Assembly (NCBI GenBank): GCA_023231475.1
Contig: JALJEE010002539.1
Span: 1 to 64,000 of the forward strand
DNA length: 64,000 nt
DNA from: Seison nebaliae
Taxonomy: Eukaryota > Rotifera > Pararotatoria > Seisonacea > Seisonidae
Reading direction: 5' to 3'
In this document: piece after piece, positions 61,531 through 64,000 of the stretch
Position numbering within the stretch: position 1 is the stretch's first letter
Layout of the letters: every line of letters starts with the position of its first letter
Program-made: the position numbers and the translations under genes
The notes under the pieces: model-generated
Told to the model about the DNA's origin: nothing
Database searches by the model: none
The model's input: the letters and a program-made list of their open reading frames with translations, nothing else

Positions 61531-62283
61531 ATTGGAGGGTCTTCATTAACATCTCATTTGTTGACTGGTCCACCTTTTCTTTTTGGTGCAATATCTGCTG
61601 CTTTCGCTTTCTTTCTTGCCACATTTCTACCAGAACATCCTCATTCATCAACAACCTCTTCCTCTACTTCAACCACTGCCAACAACAACAATAACGAGAG
61701 TGATGGAGATGATGAAGATAAGAGGAAGATGAAGAAAAATCCAAATTATCCTCATAGTTATTCACGTGTCTCACAAGTGGATGATATTCATGATATTCAA
61801 TTTCAACATCCTGATCATGAACATGAACAACAAGATCATGAACAACAACAATTGGAGTTGAAGAGACAACAACGAAGAAGACGAACACAACAAAATCCCA
61901 ATCGGCCAATTGTCAAAATGGAGAAGAAGAACTCATCCGATAATTCCATCGACATTTATCCGTTGAACGGTTATTCAAACAATATCATACGAACACATTC
62001 AAATCGTTTAACTGATGATAATCATGCGAGACGGACGTCATCGGAAACTCGTATCGTTTATCGTCAAACACAAAATACTAATTCCAATAAAACTAATCAT
62101 ATCCAAATGAAAAATATCATAAAAATTTCCAAAAAGAATAGTAGCGGTAATATCAACAACAACAACAACAGCAACAATGATAATGGGATTGTCAGTAAAA
62201 TAGCGGATTATATACCGGTAAATAATGATAGAGATGATGAGAGAAAATATTCGACTTGTATAAAAAAAATCGATCCAATTTGA
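59308..62283 (+). CDS. MFSD14: MFSD14/HIAT1-type major facilitator with large loop insertion
   Basis: Orphan endomembrane/Golgi transporter of the MFS. Exon 1 (59308-59601) gives GLGRPSIYHALIIIFLEYFA and NGLIQGVK. A 420-nt intron leads to exon 2 (60022-62283) with FLSFLSAPLIGALSDIYGRK, VFAYVADVTEEHERSAAYGL, SATFAASLITSPAIGAYLG, QADPFASFRRM, SYLAEAGQYSCFFVYLK and GMITGIRGLCNGLGPALYGF. Identity to animal HIAT1 is high over this core. Then, between TM11 and TM12 (about 60960-61555), there are some 170 residues more than in human MFSD14A. TM12 follows (TGPPFLFGAISAAFAFFLAT), then a roughly 220-residue Gln/His/Asn-rich cytosolic tail. Total about 851 residues versus about 490 in human. An alternative N-terminal frame starting at 59295 does not continue into the TM core. 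Confidence 0.93.
59690..59900. repeat. Imperfect tandem repeat in MFSD14 intron, unit TTTTTTCCAAGTTTTTTC type
   Basis: About eight degenerate units of CCAATTTTTTCCAAG and CCAAGTTTTTT, all T/C-rich on the coding strand, followed by an (ATA)n tract at 59982-60000. It lies wholly inside the first intron. Confidence 0.75.
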
Positions 62284-62401
62284 GGTGAGGAAAATAAACC
62301 GTTTGGAGAATCATCATTCAATACATTCAATAAAAAATATCACAAATATCAGTATCATGAAAGTATTTCCTTATATTTAAGGAATATTCCTCTTCTTTCA
62401 C

Positions 62402-62809
62402 TTGATTCATTCTCATCAATTTCGATATCATTCATTTTTCACTAATAATATTATCAATCTCAATTCAAATCATCAATTGACTTCTCTTCCAAACCGAATT
62501 AATTTATTTATTCGTTTATTTAATTTTGGAGAATGTTCCGATGATTCTTGTTTGAATGAGTGTAAAGACTATCGAAATATCTTCTATTTTTCGTGTAACC
62601 TTCGTATGTCCATGCCAAATGGAAAATTGGATTCCACGAAATTTGTTAGTCTTTCTGTTGTGCTTGTTGACTCGCTGTGGTCCAATTTTTCATTGTCATT
62701 CTCCTCTGTTACACGAGAGAAGGAAAATCGTCGAACCAAAATGATCAAATTGATGGAATGTGAAAAAAAAGCGATGAAGAAACAATTGGAATTGATAAGA
62801 ATTTATTAA
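62402..62809 (+). CDS. Unresolved open frame, possibly a small gene
   Basis: 135 codons with no family match. Residues 47-56 hold ECSDDSCLNEC, and the C terminus is a basic helix (ENRRTKMIKLMECEKKAMKK). A second frame at 62556-62744 overlaps it and contains a hydrophobic stretch (NLLVFLLCLLTRCG). A spliced product using parts of both frames is conceivable. Coding status is uncertain. Confidence 0.25.
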   Translation: MIHSHQFRYHSFFTNNIINLNSNHQLTSLPNRINLFIRLFNFGECSDDSCLNECKDYRNIFYFSCNLRMSMPNGKLDSTKFVSLSVVLVDSLWSNFSLSFSSVTREKENRRTKMIKLMECEKKAMKKQLELIRIY

Positions 62810-62886
62810 TTTAACGACAGAACTTCTGTATAAAAATTTCATTCATTTCGTTATTATTCAGAGAAATTTTAGATTGATTTTCTTCT

Positions 62887-62914
62887 GCACACACACACAC
62901 ACACACATACACAT
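62887..62914. repeat. (AC)n microsatellite
   Basis: About a dozen AC dinucleotides with one AT interruption, in the spacer before the sushi-domain gene. Confidence 0.85.
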
Positions 62915-63365
62915 CATTTATGCACAATCTATTTGAGTAATGAAAACATTCTCTTCAATCTTATCTATTTTACGATTCTTCCTCCACAAATCTCATCCAT
63001 TGTTATTTTGGTAATTTCCGAGATTTTTTCATGAATATTGATAAATTCTAATTTATTCTGAAAAAAAAAAGAATTTTTTATTCGATCGATAAATTAGAGA
63101 GAATGGAAGGAATGGACAAGTAGTTAAATAAAAATAAAGTTAGAAGGATCTCCAAATGAAGATAATTGTCCTGATCTCTCCACCTCCTCGTAGTTTGATG
63201 TGGAGAGAGGAAGGTCATCAAACTGAGAAGAAGAACTGAAAGTTTTGATAGACACGTTTTATAGTTTTCATAAATGGGAAGCATAAATTTCGGATATTTA
63301 AGTGAAAGTCAATTAAATGTCCAACTCCATATTCTCTATCTTCACCATTCTTTCTTTAAAATATT

Positions 63366-64000
63366 ATGAAAAATTCAATAATAATTATTTTAATCTCAAT
63401 TTCGCTTATCTCCGTCCAATGTGGATTGTTGGACAAGATGAAGAATAAAGCGAAGAATAAAGCAAAGGAATTGGCCGACAAGAAGATCAAAGAACTCCTC
63501 AAAAAGAACGGAGTAACTGAAGACGATTTAGCTGACGAGATCTGTCCAAAAGATGGTGACGGTGGTGATGGGAAAGGTGGAAAGAAAGGAAAAAAAGGCA
63601 AAAAAGGTGACGAGAGTTCCGTCACTTCCGGTCCAGGTGAATTACGATATTTCTCCAAATTGAGAGTTAGTTTTTCTTAAAGACGTTTTCTCGTTGGCAA
63701 TTGTGAAAGGTTTGTGAGAAGATGCCCAAAGTGAAGAATGGTTATCGAATGGCTACACATCGAATCTTTTATAAAGACTCAGATACTGACGAATCAGTTT
63801 TCCGTTCTGGATCTTATGTCATTTTTGATTGTAATGCAAATTATACGATTAATGGTAAGTGACATTCTTTCTTTCTTTAATTCAAATTTTATTCATTTAT
63901 TCTTTTTCACACAAGGTCCCAATAAAGTCAGTTGTAATTATGAAGGTGAATGGAAGACGGCAGATGGAAACGATGCAGGAAAATGTAAGAAAAATAAAGA
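63366..64000 (+). CDS. Secreted sushi (CCP) domain protein, 3' end outside window
   Basis: Exon 1 (63366-63665) starts with a signal peptide (MKNSIIIILISISLISVQCG) followed by a Lys/Asp-rich helical segment and a Gly/Lys-rich GGKKGKKGKKGD stretch. A 44-nt intron (GTTAGT...AAAG) joins, in phase 0, to exon 2 (63710-63854), which reads VCEKMPKVKNGYRMATHR, then SYVIFDCNANYTING. After a second intron, exon 3 (from 63916) gives NKVSCNYEGEWKTADG and AGKCKKNK. The four Cys, the NG after the first Cys and the EW before the last Cys are the hallmarks of a sushi/CCP module. The window ends inside or just after the first module. Sushi proteins are typically extracellular recognition or adhesion molecules. 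Confidence 0.78.

Overview
The window is eukaryotic nuclear DNA. It is AT-rich, its genes are broken by very short GT-AG introns (many about 35-60 nt), coding is single-copy and there are no bacterial-style operons. The protein set is animal: Raf kinase, SLC6 and SLC22 transporters, an alpha-1,3-fucosyltransferase, a fibrinogen-related protein, a sushi-domain protein and MFSD14. Short introns, compact gene blocks, MULE and hAT remnants and a diverged fibrinogen-like secreted protein suggest a small-genome arthropod, perhaps an acariform mite. That placement is inference and no single gene proves it. All spliced models below were read by eye from splice signals and family similarity.

Layout. 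1-1.2 kb: decayed non-LTR retrotransposon (reverse transcriptase motifs, then the C-terminal part). 1.6-2.9 kb: delta-aminolevulinate dehydratase (+). 4.7-6.9 kb: beta-hexosaminidase (-). 7.9-9.5 kb: V-ATPase subunit C (+). 9.9-12.5 kb: coiled-coil protein resembling CCDC13 (+). 12.9-14.0 kb: secreted Trp/Thr-rich tandem-repeat protein (+), not recognised. 14.5-17.0 kb: SLC6 Na+/Cl- transporter (-). 19.4-22.7 kb: multi-exon coiled-coil protein (+), ending tail-to-tail with a possible Nuf2-like kinetochore protein (22.8-23.9 kb, -). 24.1-24.8 kb: hAT transposase fragment inside inverted repeats. 27.9-28.5 kb: acidic nuclear-type protein (+). 29.4-30.7 kb: GT10 fucosyltransferase (-). 31.6-33.5 kb: SLC22 transporter (-). 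35.1-36.3 kb: decayed MULE transposase (-), followed by a GTTTAAAC palindrome cluster, a 90-bp tandem duplication and a possible Thr-rich secreted exon set. 38.0-38.6 kb: a second fragment of the same LINE family. 38.6-45.5 kb: a long stretch with no supportable gene.

45.5-47.7 kb: Raf-type kinase (+) with RBD-like, C1-like and kinase parts. 48.2-54.2 kb: tight same-strand block of housekeeping genes, SDAD1 (60S biogenesis), C1QBP/p32 (mitochondrial matrix), PHF5A (SF3b splicing) and DUS2 (tRNA dihydrouridine), with gaps of 64, 105 and 354 nt. 54.5-55.3 kb: secreted fibrinogen-related protein (-). 56.0-57.1 kb: two small zinc-binding proteins (-), one of them a YVH1/DUSP12 zinc domain without its phosphatase. 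59.3-62.3 kb: MFSD14/HIAT1 transporter (+) with a large lumenal/extracellular insertion. 63.4 kb to the edge: start of a secreted sushi-domain protein (+).

The genes do not form one pathway. The most unusual items are the Trp/Thr repeat protein, the MFSD14 insertion, the Raf activation-loop insertion, the phosphatase-less YVH1 domain, the hAT fragment between inverted repeats and the GTTTAAAC cluster.
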